DNA of 64,000 nucleotides from Christiangramia lutea. Lineage in GTDB: Bacteria; Bacteroidota; Bacteroidia; Flavobacteriales; Flavobacteriaceae. Below are positions 53,927 to 63,609 of the stretch, piece after piece; the first letter of the stretch is position 1, and every line of letters starts with the position of its first letter. Below the pieces are notes generated by a model. That model was not told the origin of the DNA. It saw only the letters and a program-made list of their open reading frames with translations, and made no database searches. The position numbers and the translations under genes were made by a program. The stretch lies in assembly GCF_022489035.1 (NCBI RefSeq), contig NZ_JAKVTV010000003.1, positions 372,001 to 436,000 on the forward strand, in the 5' to 3' direction.

Positions 53927-56737
53927 TTAATACCAACGCCTGGTGAATAATCTTATAAGGGTATTTATATCCAGGGCTACGATAAATCTTATCTTCTGGT
54001 CATAATTTGGATCGTCAAGTTCCCATCCCAGGCTGGAATATACCGGGAAGAAAAGTTCAAAATAATCCTGGACTAAACTAACCCTAATCCCTGAATCGAA
54101 TAAAAGTTTACCGTTATCACCTTCGTTCGTAACTATTCCCACATCTCCATAGGCATGGATCCATTTCCAGATATTAGTACTTGCATTTGCCGAAATAAGC
54201 CATTCATTGGCGAATTCTGGCTGCAGTTGAGATTTAAAACCACCTTCAGCCACAATTATCTGCTGGCTGAATAGTCCGCTTCCCTGGCTGCGACCATAAT
54301 AATTATAATCGAACAGGTAATCTGTAGGTCTGTCCAGGGCAAAGCTGAAATAGTCATTATCCTTGGCATCATTATAAAGGAATATCCCGGAAAAGAACCT
54401 CAGGTTGATCTGCCTGTTATTTTTGAAAAGCTTACGATACTCGGCAGTGAAGGAAACCTTGCTGAATTTATCTGATAACTGATAATCGAAAGAAGCGGTT
54501 AGATGTTTTAGGAAATTTGGATTGCTGTAGCTGTATTTTACATTGAAGACATTATAGTCGGGTTCCAGTAATGGATCTACCGGATTTTGATCACGTCTTA
54601 CGTTAACATTACGTATTACCAGCCTCTGGCGTTCATTGCTTCTTAAATATGAGTTTCGGAAGGAAAAGATCAGGAATGGACTGAACTTTTCATAAAAAAG
54701 GTCATACCCATAGGAAAATCTTGATCCTCCAATTCCATAAAATATATTGTATAATTCCTTGTTTTCGAATTGATGTGAATTGAAAATAGAGGCAGACCCT
54801 ACCAGGGTTTTACTGTTAAAGCCATATTTTGGAGAAAGAGCAAAATTAAAGGTTCTGCTAAGAATGGTTTTATTATAAAGTTTTGGACCAATAGAAACTC
54901 CATCATACAGGTTATACTCAAATTCAGGCATAAAGAATATCTGGTGATATCTTGGATCTTCCACGTCCTGAAATAGCCGGAATTGAATAGGTTTATCTAA
55001 TAATTTTGATACTCCTTTATAATTGTTCCGTTGATTGAACTCCGGAATTTCCTGGTTATAATTTAAAGCAAGCCTTTCAAAATCATCGTTTGGAATGGTA
55101 ACAGTGGCGGTATCCCGTACATTTTCCACCCAGGTCTTGTAAACAACTTCCTTATCCTTTATACCATAAAGACTTACAGGCATTGAGTTATTTCGTAAAT
55201 TCTGGATTGTAACCTTTAGAGAGTCTTTGCCTTTTTCCAGATCCTTTATTCGGAAATCGATCTTATTGTTGGTGCCTACATAATCCTCAAAGAACCAGCT
55301 AATATCCTTGGATGCATTTTTTTGAAGAACCTCTTTAAAATCCTCATCGGTAACTTTTTTAAGATTGTATTTTGAGTAAAATTCTGAAACAGATTCCTGA
55401 ACTGATTCATCGCCAAGAAAGCTTTCGAGGTATTTTATTCCGGCGCCAGCCTTGTATGCATTGGCGATATTCTTATTAAATTTCACCAAGGAATCCTGAC
55501 TGGTAGTAAGTGGCTGGTCCAGGTTAAGTCTGGCCATATTCATATAAAGGAACTGGTATTGATCATTAAACTCAAGATCAGCAGCATGGAACCAACGAAT
55601 TCCTATGATCTTACTCAGATTCCCAAGAAGTTTCATATTAGGATAGTAGGTGTCTACGTAATCCATCATCAAGGACACCATAATGGCATCGGTCACCCAT
55701 TTTTCCTTTCGGGGATTGATGAAAATGGTATTCTGAAGATAATTGCTGGTGATGGTTTTAAATAATTTAATGTCGTATTGAAAACCATCTGGGAAAGGTC
55801 TAATAAAACTTGGAAGCTGGTTGAGACCATAGATCGGGCTTTTCAGGTAATCTTCCTGGGTTACAAAAATGTTCTCGTGCGGGTAAATGCCTAACCTTTC
55901 ATTCAGGAAGTTTACGCTACGTTCTATAAGGGTGTTTTTAATATCGAAATTGATATCTTCATCTTCAATATTTGTTATAACCTGATTCGAATTTGCGCTT
56001 AAAGATTCGAAGATATAAGACCTGGTGAGGTACATTTTACTTTCTACGCGGTGGTTCCCCCTAAAATTAATGGTTTTATACCCCTGTCTGGTTTGAGTTT
56101 GCACAAGGTTCAATCCAGATGCTGCATAATAGGCTGTAGGAACATCAATAGATATATCAATTTTGTAAGGCTCTACATATTGCAATCCAAGATCCTTATG
56201 GCTATATAGCTTCCAGCCATTGTCAAGCGGGGCTGGAGTCATGTACCAATACCTTAATTTATAATTGCCAAGATCATCTCTTCCAAACCGGGTAAACTTA
56301 TCATCGGGAATTCTCAGGTCGTATTGAAGATCTAGCGTGATAGAGTCACCCGGTGCCAGCGGTTCTTCCAGGTTAAGTCTCAGGAGGTCCACTACTTCGC
56401 CTGGTCGGTCCCAGGCAATCTGGTTGCCATCTTCATTTTTTATCGAATGTATAGTGGTGCGACCTCTTTCTTCATCTTTAGCAAAATGAAAGCGCCTGGC
56501 AAAATCTTCAGCAAAACGTTTTGCCAATGCCGAAGATTTAGAGCTGAAAGCATTATTCCAGTCATTAAGATAGATACTTACTAAATCCCTGTTTTCAGTA
56601 TTTATCAGTTTGATTTTCTGATCGATGGAAATAATGCGTGTGCTGTCGTTAAGACGCGCTTTCACACCGATGACATTCTGAGCAGAAAGACATCCCGAAT
56701 AAATAAGAAGTATCAGGAAAAACTGAAGGTGTCTCAA
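53927..56737 (-). CDS. M1-peptidase-like outer-membrane protein without HExxH
   Basis: The 936-residue protein has a signal peptide (MRHLQFFLILLIYSGCLSAQ). Residues about 25-560 follow the M1 aminopeptidase layout (N-terminal beta domain, gluzincin-like core), but the expected HExxH site reads KTITSNYLQNT, so it is probably not a peptidase. Residues about 600-936 are strand-rich with alternating aromatics and end in TRRWY, typical of an outer-membrane beta-barrel. The role is unknown. The neighbouring E1 and LOG genes give no clue. Confidence 0.75.
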   Translation of the reverse strand: MRHLQFFLILLIYSGCLSAQNVIGVKARLNDSTRIISIDQKIKLINTENRDLVSIYLNDWNNAFSSKSSALAKRFAEDFARRFHFAKDEERGRTTIHSIKNEDGNQIAWDRPGEVVDLLRLNLEEPLAPGDSITLDLQYDLRIPDDKFTRFGRDDLGNYKLRYWYMTPAPLDNGWKLYSHKDLGLQYVEPYKIDISIDVPTAYYAASGLNLVQTQTRQGYKTINFRGNHRVESKMYLTRSYIFESLSANSNQVITNIEDEDINFDIKNTLIERSVNFLNERLGIYPHENIFVTQEDYLKSPIYGLNQLPSFIRPFPDGFQYDIKLFKTITSNYLQNTIFINPRKEKWVTDAIMVSLMMDYVDTYYPNMKLLGNLSKIIGIRWFHAADLEFNDQYQFLYMNMARLNLDQPLTTSQDSLVKFNKNIANAYKAGAGIKYLESFLGDESVQESVSEFYSKYNLKKVTDEDFKEVLQKNASKDISWFFEDYVGTNNKIDFRIKDLEKGKDSLKVTIQNLRNNSMPVSLYGIKDKEVVYKTWVENVRDTATVTIPNDDFERLALNYNQEIPEFNQRNNYKGVSKLLDKPIQFRLFQDVEDPRYHQIFFMPEFEYNLYDGVSIGPKLYNKTILSRTFNFALSPKYGFNSKTLVGSASIFNSHQFENKELYNIFYGIGGSRFSYGYDLFYEKFSPFLIFSFRNSYLRSNERQRLVIRNVNVRRDQNPVDPLLEPDYNVFNVKYSYSNPNFLKHLTASFDYQLSDKFSKVSFTAEYRKLFKNNRQINLRFFSGIFLYNDAKDNDYFSFALDRPTDYLFDYNYYGRSQGSGLFSQQIIVAEGGFKSQLQPEFANEWLISANASTNIWKWIHAYGDVGIVTNEGDNGKLLFDSGIRVSLVQDYFELFFPVYSSLGWELDDPNYDQKIRFIVALDINTLIRLFTRRWY

Positions 56738-56814
56738 TTAGTAATAGATTTAGAACCGAATAGCAATTAGGGCTAAATATAGTCAATCTTTGAAACCTTC
56801 AACAGGCCTGTTAA

Positions 56815-57504
56815 CTAGAAATTAGGACTAAGATTATATTCACCATAGAATTGATCAAGGATCTCGATAACCTCGTCTTCGGTATCCACTACCTGAACAA
56901 GATCAATATCCTCAGCGCTAATATTTTGAAAACTATCCAGTAGCGTACTTTTGATCCAGTCTACCAGGCCACTCCAGAATTCAGTTCCAACAAGAATAAT
57001 AGGGAATTTATCTATCTTATGTGTTTGAATTAAGGTGATCGCTTCGAATAGTTCATCTAGGGTTCCGAAACCTCCTGGCATTACTACAAATCCCTGAGAA
57101 TATTTAACGAACATTACCTTTCGAACGAAGAAATAATCGAAATCCAGGCTTTTGTCATTGTCAATATAAGGATTGTCGTGTTGTTCAAAGGGTAATTCAA
57201 TATTCAATCCTACGGAAGTACCACCAGCCAGGTGAGCACCCTTGTTTCCAGCTTCCATAATTCCGGGACCACCACCGGTTATAACACCATAACCGTGTTC
57301 TACGATCTTTTTGGCAACTTTTTCAGCAAGTTTATAGTATTTCATATCCGGCTTTGTCCTCGCGGAACCGAATATAGAGACACATGGGCCAATCTGGCTA
57401 AGTTTTTCGTAACCGCTTACGAATTCCCCCATGATCTTGAAGATAGCCCAGGAATCATTGGTTTTAATTTCGTTCCAGGCCTTATTCCTATTATGTGTTT
57501 TCAT
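56815..57504 (-). CDS. LOG-family Rossmann-fold protein
   Basis: The 229-residue protein of the TIGR00730/LOG family has the motifs GGGPGIMEAGNKGA and PGGFGTLDELFEA (PGGxGTxxE). These bind nucleoside monophosphate in cytokinin riboside phosphate phosphoribohydrolases; bacterial relatives act as nucleotide 5'-monophosphate nucleosidases. It is 9 nt downstream of uvrA on the same strand and probably cotranscribed. Confidence 0.9.
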   Translation of the reverse strand: MKTHNRNKAWNEIKTNDSWAIFKIMGEFVSGYEKLSQIGPCVSIFGSARTKPDMKYYKLAEKVAKKIVEHGYGVITGGGPGIMEAGNKGAHLAGGTSVGLNIELPFEQHDNPYIDNDKSLDFDYFFVRKVMFVKYSQGFVVMPGGFGTLDELFEAITLIQTHKIDKFPIILVGTEFWSGLVDWIKSTLLDSFQNISAEDIDLVQVVDTEDEVIEILDQFYGEYNLSPNF

Positions 57505-57513
57505 ATTTCTTGA

Positions 57514-60345
57514 TTAGTGCAGTTCCTTTTTAAGGAACCTTGCTGTATAACTTTTTTTCTTTTTGATGAGCTCTTCCGGTGTACCGGTTGCTACAACTTT
57601 TCCACCACCTTTTCCGCCTTCGTATCCAATATCGATTATATGGTCTGCCATTTTTATGACATCCATATTATGTTCAATTATAAGTACGGTATTACCCTTA
57701 TTGGTAAGAGTATTTAATACATCCATTAAAACTCTGATATCTTCAAAATGAAGTCCGGTTGTTGGCTCGTCTAATATATAGAAAGTATTTCCGGTATCAC
57801 GCTTAGAAAGTTCAGTTGCAAGTTTTATTCTTTGCGCCTCACCTCCTGAAAGAGTTGTAGATTGCTGACCGAGACTTATATAGCCTAATCCAACGTCCTG
57901 GATTGTTTTTAATTTTCTGTAGATCTTCGGGATATTTTCGAAGAAAGGAGTAGCCTCATCGATGGTCATTTCGAGAATATCTGCAATAGACTTTCCTTTA
58001 TATCTTATTTCAAGGGTTTCTCTATTGAATCGCTTTCCCTGACAGGTTTCGCATTCTACATAAACATCTGGCAGAAAGTTCATTTCAATAACCCTTAGAC
58101 CACCACCTTTACAGGTTTCGCATCTTCCACCTTTTACATTGAAACTAAACCTTCCGGGTTTGTAACCTCTAATCAGGGCTTCGGGGGTTTTGGCGAAAAG
58201 GCTTCTTATTTCTGAAAAAACCCCGGTATAGGTGGCCGGGTTAGAACGTGGGGTTCTACCTATAGGACTCTGATTAATGTCTATCACTTTATCGATATGG
58301 TCCAGACCTTTGATACTTTTATAGGGTTGTGGTTTTTTAACCCCGTTGAAGTAATGAGCATTCATAATAGGGTAAAGGGTTTCATTGATCAGTGTGGATT
58401 TTCCACTCCCTGATACTCCTGTTACCGCGATCATCTTACCTAAAGGAATGCTGATATTTACATTTTTAAGGTTATTTCCCGTTGCTCCTTTAAGTTCAAT
58501 TTTCTTTCCGTTTCCTTTTCTTCTTTCCTTTGGTACGGGAATTTCCTTTTTTCCGCTTAAATAATCTGCCGTAAGGGTTGCGTGTTTCATAAGTTCGTTT
58601 GGAGTACCTTCACTAATGATCTCACCTCCATGTTTTCCGGCACGTGGCCCTATATCTATCACATGGTCTGCCCTTTCGATCATATCTTTATCATGCTCAA
58701 CTACGATCACCGTATTCCCAATATCACGAAGTGATTCCAAAGAATTGATCAGTTTTTCATTGTCTCTTTGGTGCAACCCTATGCTAGGTTCATCCAGGAT
58801 ATAAAGGACACCAACCAGCTGCGACCCAATTTGGGTAGCCAGTCTGATTCTCTGTGCTTCTCCTCCGGAAAGAGACTTGGAACCACGGTTAAGGTTAAGG
58901 TATGTTAGTCCAACGTCTAATAGAAACTGAAGCCTGGTCCTTATTTCTTTAACAACTTCCTCGGCGATCTGTAGCTGCTTTTCGCTAAGTTTTTTCTCAA
59001 TATTTTCGAACCAATTAAAAAGGTCGGTGATGTCCAGATGGGAGAGTTCAGCAATATTCTTATCATGGATCCTAAAATAGAGTGCCTCTTTTTTCAGCCT
59101 GGAACCTTCACATTTCGGACATATAACTTTGTCCATATATTCCTTGGACCATCTTCTTAAAGAGGAAGAATCGTTATTTCTATAGGTGGTTTCAATAAAA
59201 TTGGCAACGCCTTCAAAATCTATTTTATAATCCCTGGTAATTCCAAGAGCCTTAGATTCCCTGGAAAATTTTTCTTTTCCTCCATGAAGGATCATTTCAA
59301 GTGCTTCTGCCGGAATTTGTTCTATAGGATCTGTCAGTTTAAAATCAAACCTTTCTGCAATAAGTTCAAGTTGAGAAAAAACCCAGTTCTTCTTTTGCGG
59401 TCCGTGAGGTGCAAGCCCTCCATTCTTAATCGATTTTTTCCTGTCTGGGATTATCTTAGACGTATTCACCTGGTAAAGGGTACCTATACCATTACATTTT
59501 GGGCATGCGCCTTTAGGAGAATTAAAAGAAAAGCTATTTGGTTCAGGATTTGGATAACTAATACCGGTGGTGGGACACATAAGATTTCTACTGAAATACC
59601 TTATAGATCCTGTTTCCTGATCCAGAATCATTAAAGTATCATCTCCATGATACATGGCTGTTTTGATACTTTCTGAAAGTCTTTTGTCTGAATCTGGTTT
59701 TTCCTCGATCTTAAGCCGGTCTATAACGATCTCGATATCGTGGGTCTTATATCTATCGAGTTTCATCCCTTTTTCGATATCAACCACTTTTTCATCGGTT
59801 CTTACTTTTATAAAACCCTGTTTGGCAATTTGCTCGAACAGTTCCCGGTAATGCCCTTTTCGACTCCTCACTACAGGCGCAAGGATAATCACTTTCCTTC
59901 CTTTAAAATTTTCCAGGATCAGTTCTTTAATTTGGGAATCTGTATAGCTAACCATTTTCTCTCCTGTGTTATAACTATAGGCTTCGCCAGCCCTGGCAAA
60001 AAGCAAACGTAGAAAATCATAAATTTCGGTAATGGTTCCCACGGTACTTCTGGGATTCTTACTGGTGGTCTTTTGTTCTATAGCAATTACAGGAGATAAA
60101 CCTTCGATCTTATCTACATCTGGCCTTTCCAGACTTCCTAAAAACTGACGGGCATAGGCTGAAAAGGTTTCAATATATCGCCTTTGTCCCTCCGCATAAA
60201 TTGTATCGAATGCTAAGGATGATTTTCCCGATCCGGAAAGACCTGTAATTACTACAAGTTTCTCTCTGGGAATATTAACATCTATATTTTTGAGATTATG
60301 GACGCGGGCGCCTAAAACTTCAATTCTATCTTCACTTTTTGCCAT
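57514..60345 (-). CDS. uvrA: UvrABC system protein A
   Basis: The start at ATG 60345 ([20 protein letters not shown]) gives 943 residues. UvrA is the damage-recognition ATPase of nucleotide excision repair. It has two ABC ATPase modules (Walker [11 protein letters not shown] and [10 protein letters not shown]; signature LSGGEAQRI twice) and the UvrB-binding insertion at about residues 130-230. The C-terminal zinc finger is intact (CETCKGGG...CETCQGKR). The first zinc site reads CPTT...CPKC, one cysteine short. Confidence 0.95.
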   Translation of the reverse strand: MAKSEDRIEVLGARVHNLKNIDVNIPREKLVVITGLSGSGKSSLAFDTIYAEGQRRYIETFSAYARQFLGSLERPDVDKIEGLSPVIAIEQKTTSKNPRSTVGTITEIYDFLRLLFARAGEAYSYNTGEKMVSYTDSQIKELILENFKGRKVIILAPVVRSRKGHYRELFEQIAKQGFIKVRTDEKVVDIEKGMKLDRYKTHDIEIVIDRLKIEEKPDSDKRLSESIKTAMYHGDDTLMILDQETGSIRYFSRNLMCPTTGISYPNPEPNSFSFNSPKGACPKCNGIGTLYQVNTSKIIPDRKKSIKNGGLAPHGPQKKNWVFSQLELIAERFDFKLTDPIEQIPAEALEMILHGGKEKFSRESKALGITRDYKIDFEGVANFIETTYRNNDSSSLRRWSKEYMDKVICPKCEGSRLKKEALYFRIHDKNIAELSHLDITDLFNWFENIEKKLSEKQLQIAEEVVKEIRTRLQFLLDVGLTYLNLNRGSKSLSGGEAQRIRLATQIGSQLVGVLYILDEPSIGLHQRDNEKLINSLESLRDIGNTVIVVEHDKDMIERADHVIDIGPRAGKHGGEIISEGTPNELMKHATLTADYLSGKKEIPVPKERRKGNGKKIELKGATGNNLKNVNISIPLGKMIAVTGVSGSGKSTLINETLYPIMNAHYFNGVKKPQPYKSIKGLDHIDKVIDINQSPIGRTPRSNPATYTGVFSEIRSLFAKTPEALIRGYKPGRFSFNVKGGRCETCKGGGLRVIEMNFLPDVYVECETCQGKRFNRETLEIRYKGKSIADILEMTIDEATPFFENIPKIYRKLKTIQDVGLGYISLGQQSTTLSGGEAQRIKLATELSKRDTGNTFYILDEPTTGLHFEDIRVLMDVLNTLTNKGNTVLIIEHNMDVIKMADHIIDIGYEGGKGGGKVVATGTPEELIKKKKSYTARFLKKELH

Positions 60346-60723
60346 AGGATTTTTCAAGGGGGCAAAGTTACTTATTCAATTAATATTTAAAAAGTCCATA
60401 GCAAGTTACTGATGTTAAGGTTGGTGTAAATTTTTCGTATGATTTCAGCTTTATTTTGGGATGCTGGAAGAAGATCATAATTTTTTCTATCAAATCGAAA
60501 GAACTTTAAAGTCTTAAATAGAGCCATTAAACTCTTTTTTAAGAATCTGAATGTCAGGATAATACTACTTGTTTTTTTACCGAAAATAAGTGTAATCACC
60601 TATATTTGAAAGTCCGAAAATTTTTTCCCAAATCTCTTCTTACGATTTTTTTACCCTTGGAAAAGTTAAATGTATGCCCCTGCATTTCATTTAAAGTATT
60701 TGAAAATTTAACGCAGATTGATA

Positions 60724-61731
60724 ATGGAAAAAAGACAACTATTAATTGTTAGCAGGAACCAGCATTTTATTGACGCTTTGGAGGAAAAGGTAAGTGTCGA
60801 TTTTGAGGTTAATTCGGAGCAGTCTATTCATGTAGCCTTTAATACAGCTCTTAACTTATTGCCTGATACTATAATATTTGATAAAACTTCCTATACAAAG
60901 GTCTCAGATTTCAGAAACCTTAAAAATTTCAAATCTACTCACTTTCTGAATAAGAGTTATCTGGCCGTTTATGGGAATAAAAATGATATATCATTATTAA
61001 AGAAGCGGTATAAGACTTTTATAGATGAATACCTTGATGAGAGTACCGATCTTGAAAATATCGCCACCAGGATCTTAAAGGTGAAAAGTAATACCAAATG
61101 TAATTACTGGCATGAATGTTTTATGGGGTTATTCAATCTTATGGCCCAGCCAATCGTTCTTCTTCAGCAAAATAATATCATTGAAATGAATGATGCATTT
61201 AAGAAGACCTTTCGTATGGATAATACGAACGGAGTAAGACTGACTGATCTAGTAAACATTGATAATAAGGCAAAGGTTAAAACAGCCCTCAGGAATTTTG
61301 CCCGGGGAAAACACATGAAAGCAGTTACCACAACAACTTTACTGGTTCATAATGACAAATTGCGAAATGCAAAAATAAGCTTCTCTAAGCTCAGCCGTAG
61401 TATTACAGATCAATTCATCATGCTTATTGACTTCTCGGGAGAAGAGTATGCGATTGATGAAAAGGTTGGAACTCATGCAGACCAGGTAGAGAAATGCTTC
61501 AAAGAGAACAGTGAGATGGCAGAATTTAGTTTTACAAATCGGGAAAAGGAAATCATTAGTTTGCTATGCAAAGGATATAAGACTAAAGAGATCTCTGATA
61601 CATTATTCATTTCACCAAAGACCATAGAGAAACATAGATCCAATATTATAAAAAGGACAAACTCTGAAACTATACTGGAAAGTATCATTTATGCCATTAA
61701 CCATAACCTGGTTGATTTTCCAATGTCCTGA
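60724..61731 (+). CDS. LuxR-type regulator with degenerate receiver and PAS-like domains
   Basis: From ATG 60724 the protein has 335 residues. Residues about 4-110 look like a response-regulator receiver: Asp53 is kept in TIIFDKTSY, but the usual acidic pair after strand 1 is missing (IVSRNQ), so phosphorylation is doubtful. Residues about 130-235 resemble a PAS domain (FNLMAQPIVLLQQNNIIEMNDAFKKTF). Residues about 270-335 are a LuxR/GerE helix-turn-helix (FTNREKEIISLLCKGYKTKEISDTLFISPKTIEKHRSNI). It ends 47 nt before a GGGG-CCCCC promoter motif and about 400 nt before a lipoprotein of the family, which makes it the prime candidate for the activator. Confidence 0.85.
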   Translation: MEKRQLLIVSRNQHFIDALEEKVSVDFEVNSEQSIHVAFNTALNLLPDTIIFDKTSYTKVSDFRNLKNFKSTHFLNKSYLAVYGNKNDISLLKKRYKTFIDEYLDESTDLENIATRILKVKSNTKCNYWHECFMGLFNLMAQPIVLLQQNNIIEMNDAFKKTFRMDNTNGVRLTDLVNIDNKAKVKTALRNFARGKHMKAVTTTTLLVHNDKLRNAKISFSKLSRSITDQFIMLIDFSGEEYAIDEKVGTHADQVEKCFKENSEMAEFSFTNREKEIISLLCKGYKTKEISDTLFISPKTIEKHRSNIIKRTNSETILESIIYAINHNLVDFPMS

Positions 61732-61777
61732 ACAAGTTTTAAAAAACTGTTAAACAGTATGTTAATTTAAAAATATA

Positions 61778-61822
61778 GGGGTTTTCCCCCATAAGCGACA
61801 CCATAGCTGTTTCATAAATTTA
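61778..61822 (+). promoter_or_regulatory. Candidate activator site plus -7 box for lipoprotein C
   Basis: GGGGTTTTCCCCC (61778-61790) is centred 31 bp before TAAATTTA (61815-61822); no -33 TTG. The adjacent LuxR-type gene ends 47 nt upstream of the motif. Confidence 0.6.
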
Positions 61823-61986
61823 CAAGGAAATTAGATTACACGAAGTCGCCCCTGATCTTCGGTTATTACCTACAAGTCACCCCAAATCACCTTATTTATT
61901 GAATTGAAAATTATTTCCTGACGGGAATAATCTGTACATATTATTTATTAACCATTCGAAAATATTATTAACCAAAACTATTGAAT

Positions 61987-62050
61987 ATGAAAACTTAGCT
62001 ACTCTCATTAGCTGCATCCATGCAGAAACCCACTTTTAGATTGACACTTT
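61987..62050 (+). pseudogene. Remnant of a lost signal peptide/start
   Basis: ATG AAA ACT is followed at once by TAG. Reading on in the same frame gives LLSLAASMQ..., like the start of a signal peptide, before another stop at about 62052. With the duplicated leader just upstream, this looks like the 5' end of a deleted paralogue. The evidence is thin. Confidence 0.35.
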
Positions 62051-62132
62051 AACTTCATGGAAATTCAATCCATGAACGCACAAATAGTTTATTAACCATT
62101 CTAAATTTTTATTAACCAAAACTTTTGTAATT

Positions 62133-63524
62133 ATGAAAGACTTAAAAAAAATTCTGGCTTTTAGCGCCATTTTTGCGCTCATCTTAGTCGGATGTAGTAA
62201 GGAAGAATCCGGAGGAGTCGATTCTCCAGGTTCTGATACTGCTATTTTACAATTAGGCCCACTCTTAAATGACGGAGCAACAAGGGCAGCCATTAAACAG
62301 GAAGCTCAGGAATTACCTGAATGTTCTGACGAAGAACCTGGATTCGCACAAATTTCTATCGAATATGGACCAGATGATACGGTAAAGGAAGATATTATCG
62401 TGCCAATCTTGTCTGATGACCAGGGTTTGTTTACTGCATATTCTGAAGAACTTGAGTTACCTATTCCGGCAGGTGAAACCACTGTTTCTGTAACGGTAAC
62501 TGAATTTGTTGTCTGGACCAATGATGGAGGTAGCCCCGGTGAAGTGATCTGGGTGGCTCCAATAGAAGGAAGTGATTTTGCTGATTTTGTAGATCAGCCA
62601 GTTGGTCCTAACTTCACTTTTGAGCTACGTGCAGGTTCAAAGAATTATGTTAATGTAGATGTTATTTGTTACGACGATCGTGACGTTAATCTATATGGAT
62701 ATCAATTCTTCACTATTACTCCTATACCATTAATTGAATTCTGTATTTTCGGAAACTATTGTACTCCAGAGGGTAGACATTATGTAGCTTCTTATAGCGT
62801 TAATGTTTGGGAAAGCGTAGATGGCGAAAAAGGAGATCCTATTTATACTGATCTTCAAAACAACGTTGAAGGTGAAGGAAGCGATGCATATGCAGACCCA
62901 CTTTGTTTCTTCGTTCCAGATAGACTTGATGTTGACGATAACGAGGAAGAATATTATGTTGAAATAACTTTACTACCAGATACTCCAGGTTATAATGGAG
63001 GTGGTGAGTTGATCGCTGAAGGACCGATTACCGTTGCAGAGATCAAGTTCTTCTTCGGTGAGAATGGAACTCTTGACTATTATCATTTCCAATATGGTTG
63101 TGATGATGGAGTGCCACCACCATTTGGAAGACCTGAGGCAAAAAGATACAAAGCTTGTCTTAAATATTTAGACAGTGATGATGAGGTAGCTGGTTTCGCA
63201 TATCTTTCTTTAGATGGAACAACTTTACAGGCTGTTACTTCGGTATTTGGATTAACTCCCGGAGAAATGCATCCTCAACATATTCATGAGAACGCTTCTT
63301 GTGGAGATTATGGTGCGGTTGCTCTAGCATTGGATTACAATGAAGGTGGATTCCCTGTATCAGAGATCTTTAATGGGGTACCATTTCTAAATTACGCAGA
63401 AACCATTCCTGATGTATTCTTACCGAATCTTGAAGACCGAACTGTTGTGGTTCATGGTAAGATGGTAGATGGGGAATATGTAGCCAGTGAGCCGGTTGCT
63501 TGTGGTGAATTCGATGAATATTAA
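62133..63524 (+). CDS. Modular surface lipoprotein C: shared N-domain with SOD/CHRD-like C-domain
   Basis: The 463-residue lipoprotein has Cys21 followed by SKEE. Residues about 30-335 are the shared domain (LQLGPLLND, PECSDEEPGFAQISIEYG, LRAGSKNYVNVDVICYDDR, NLYGYQFF, EGRHYVASYS). Residues about 345-463 are a different module with MHPQHIHENASCGDYGAVALALD, reminiscent of Cu/Zn superoxide dismutase-like or CHRD beta-barrels; only some of the copper-binding histidines appear, so catalysis is unlikely. No TSP3 repeats. It sits after the LuxR-type gene and is followed by a terminator and a fourth family member. Confidence 0.83.
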   Translation: MKDLKKILAFSAIFALILVGCSKEESGGVDSPGSDTAILQLGPLLNDGATRAAIKQEAQELPECSDEEPGFAQISIEYGPDDTVKEDIIVPILSDDQGLFTAYSEELELPIPAGETTVSVTVTEFVVWTNDGGSPGEVIWVAPIEGSDFADFVDQPVGPNFTFELRAGSKNYVNVDVICYDDRDVNLYGYQFFTITPIPLIEFCIFGNYCTPEGRHYVASYSVNVWESVDGEKGDPIYTDLQNNVEGEGSDAYADPLCFFVPDRLDVDDNEEEYYVEITLLPDTPGYNGGGELIAEGPITVAEIKFFFGENGTLDYYHFQYGCDDGVPPPFGRPEAKRYKACLKYLDSDDEVAGFAYLSLDGTTLQAVTSVFGLTPGEMHPQHIHENASCGDYGAVALALDYNEGGFPVSEIFNGVPFLNYAETIPDVFLPNLEDRTVVVHGKMVDGEYVASEPVACGEFDEY

Positions 63525-63534
63525 AAGAAAAGTC

Positions 63535-63570
63535 AATCCCGAATCAAATTCAATTTGGTTCGGGATTTTA
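63535..63570 (+). terminator. Terminator after lipoprotein C
   Basis: AATCCCGAATCAAAT (63535-63549) pairs with ATTTGGTTCGGGATT (63553-63567), 15 bp with one wobble, loop TCA, then TTTA. Confidence 0.82.
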
Positions 63571-63609
63571 AATAAAAATTTTATTAACCAATTCTAAATA
63601 CCAATAAAT

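Larger units (their letters stand above)
61732..62132 (+). other. 401-nt region with promoter motif, duplicated leader and start-codon remnant
   Basis: The region contains the GGGG-CCCCC/-7 promoter (61778-61822). A first copy of the leader TTTATTAACCATTC (61944-61957) ends in ATGAAAACTTAG (61987-61998), where the frame stops at codon 4. A second copy (62088-62101) leads to the real start at 62133. Between them are small inverted repeats CTGCAT-CC-ATGCAG (62012-62025) and TTCATGGA/TCCATGAA (62054-62061/62069-62076). Confidence 0.65.

Noticed and set aside
56801-56812. Palindrome AACAGGCCTGTT after the LOG-family gene
   Set aside because: It has no loop and no T run, so it is too weak to call a terminator.
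60387-60599. Possible 70-residue minus-strand ORF between uvrA and the LuxR gene
   Set aside because: No signal, no recognisable motif, Lys/Phe-rich composition expected of AT-rich noncoding DNA.
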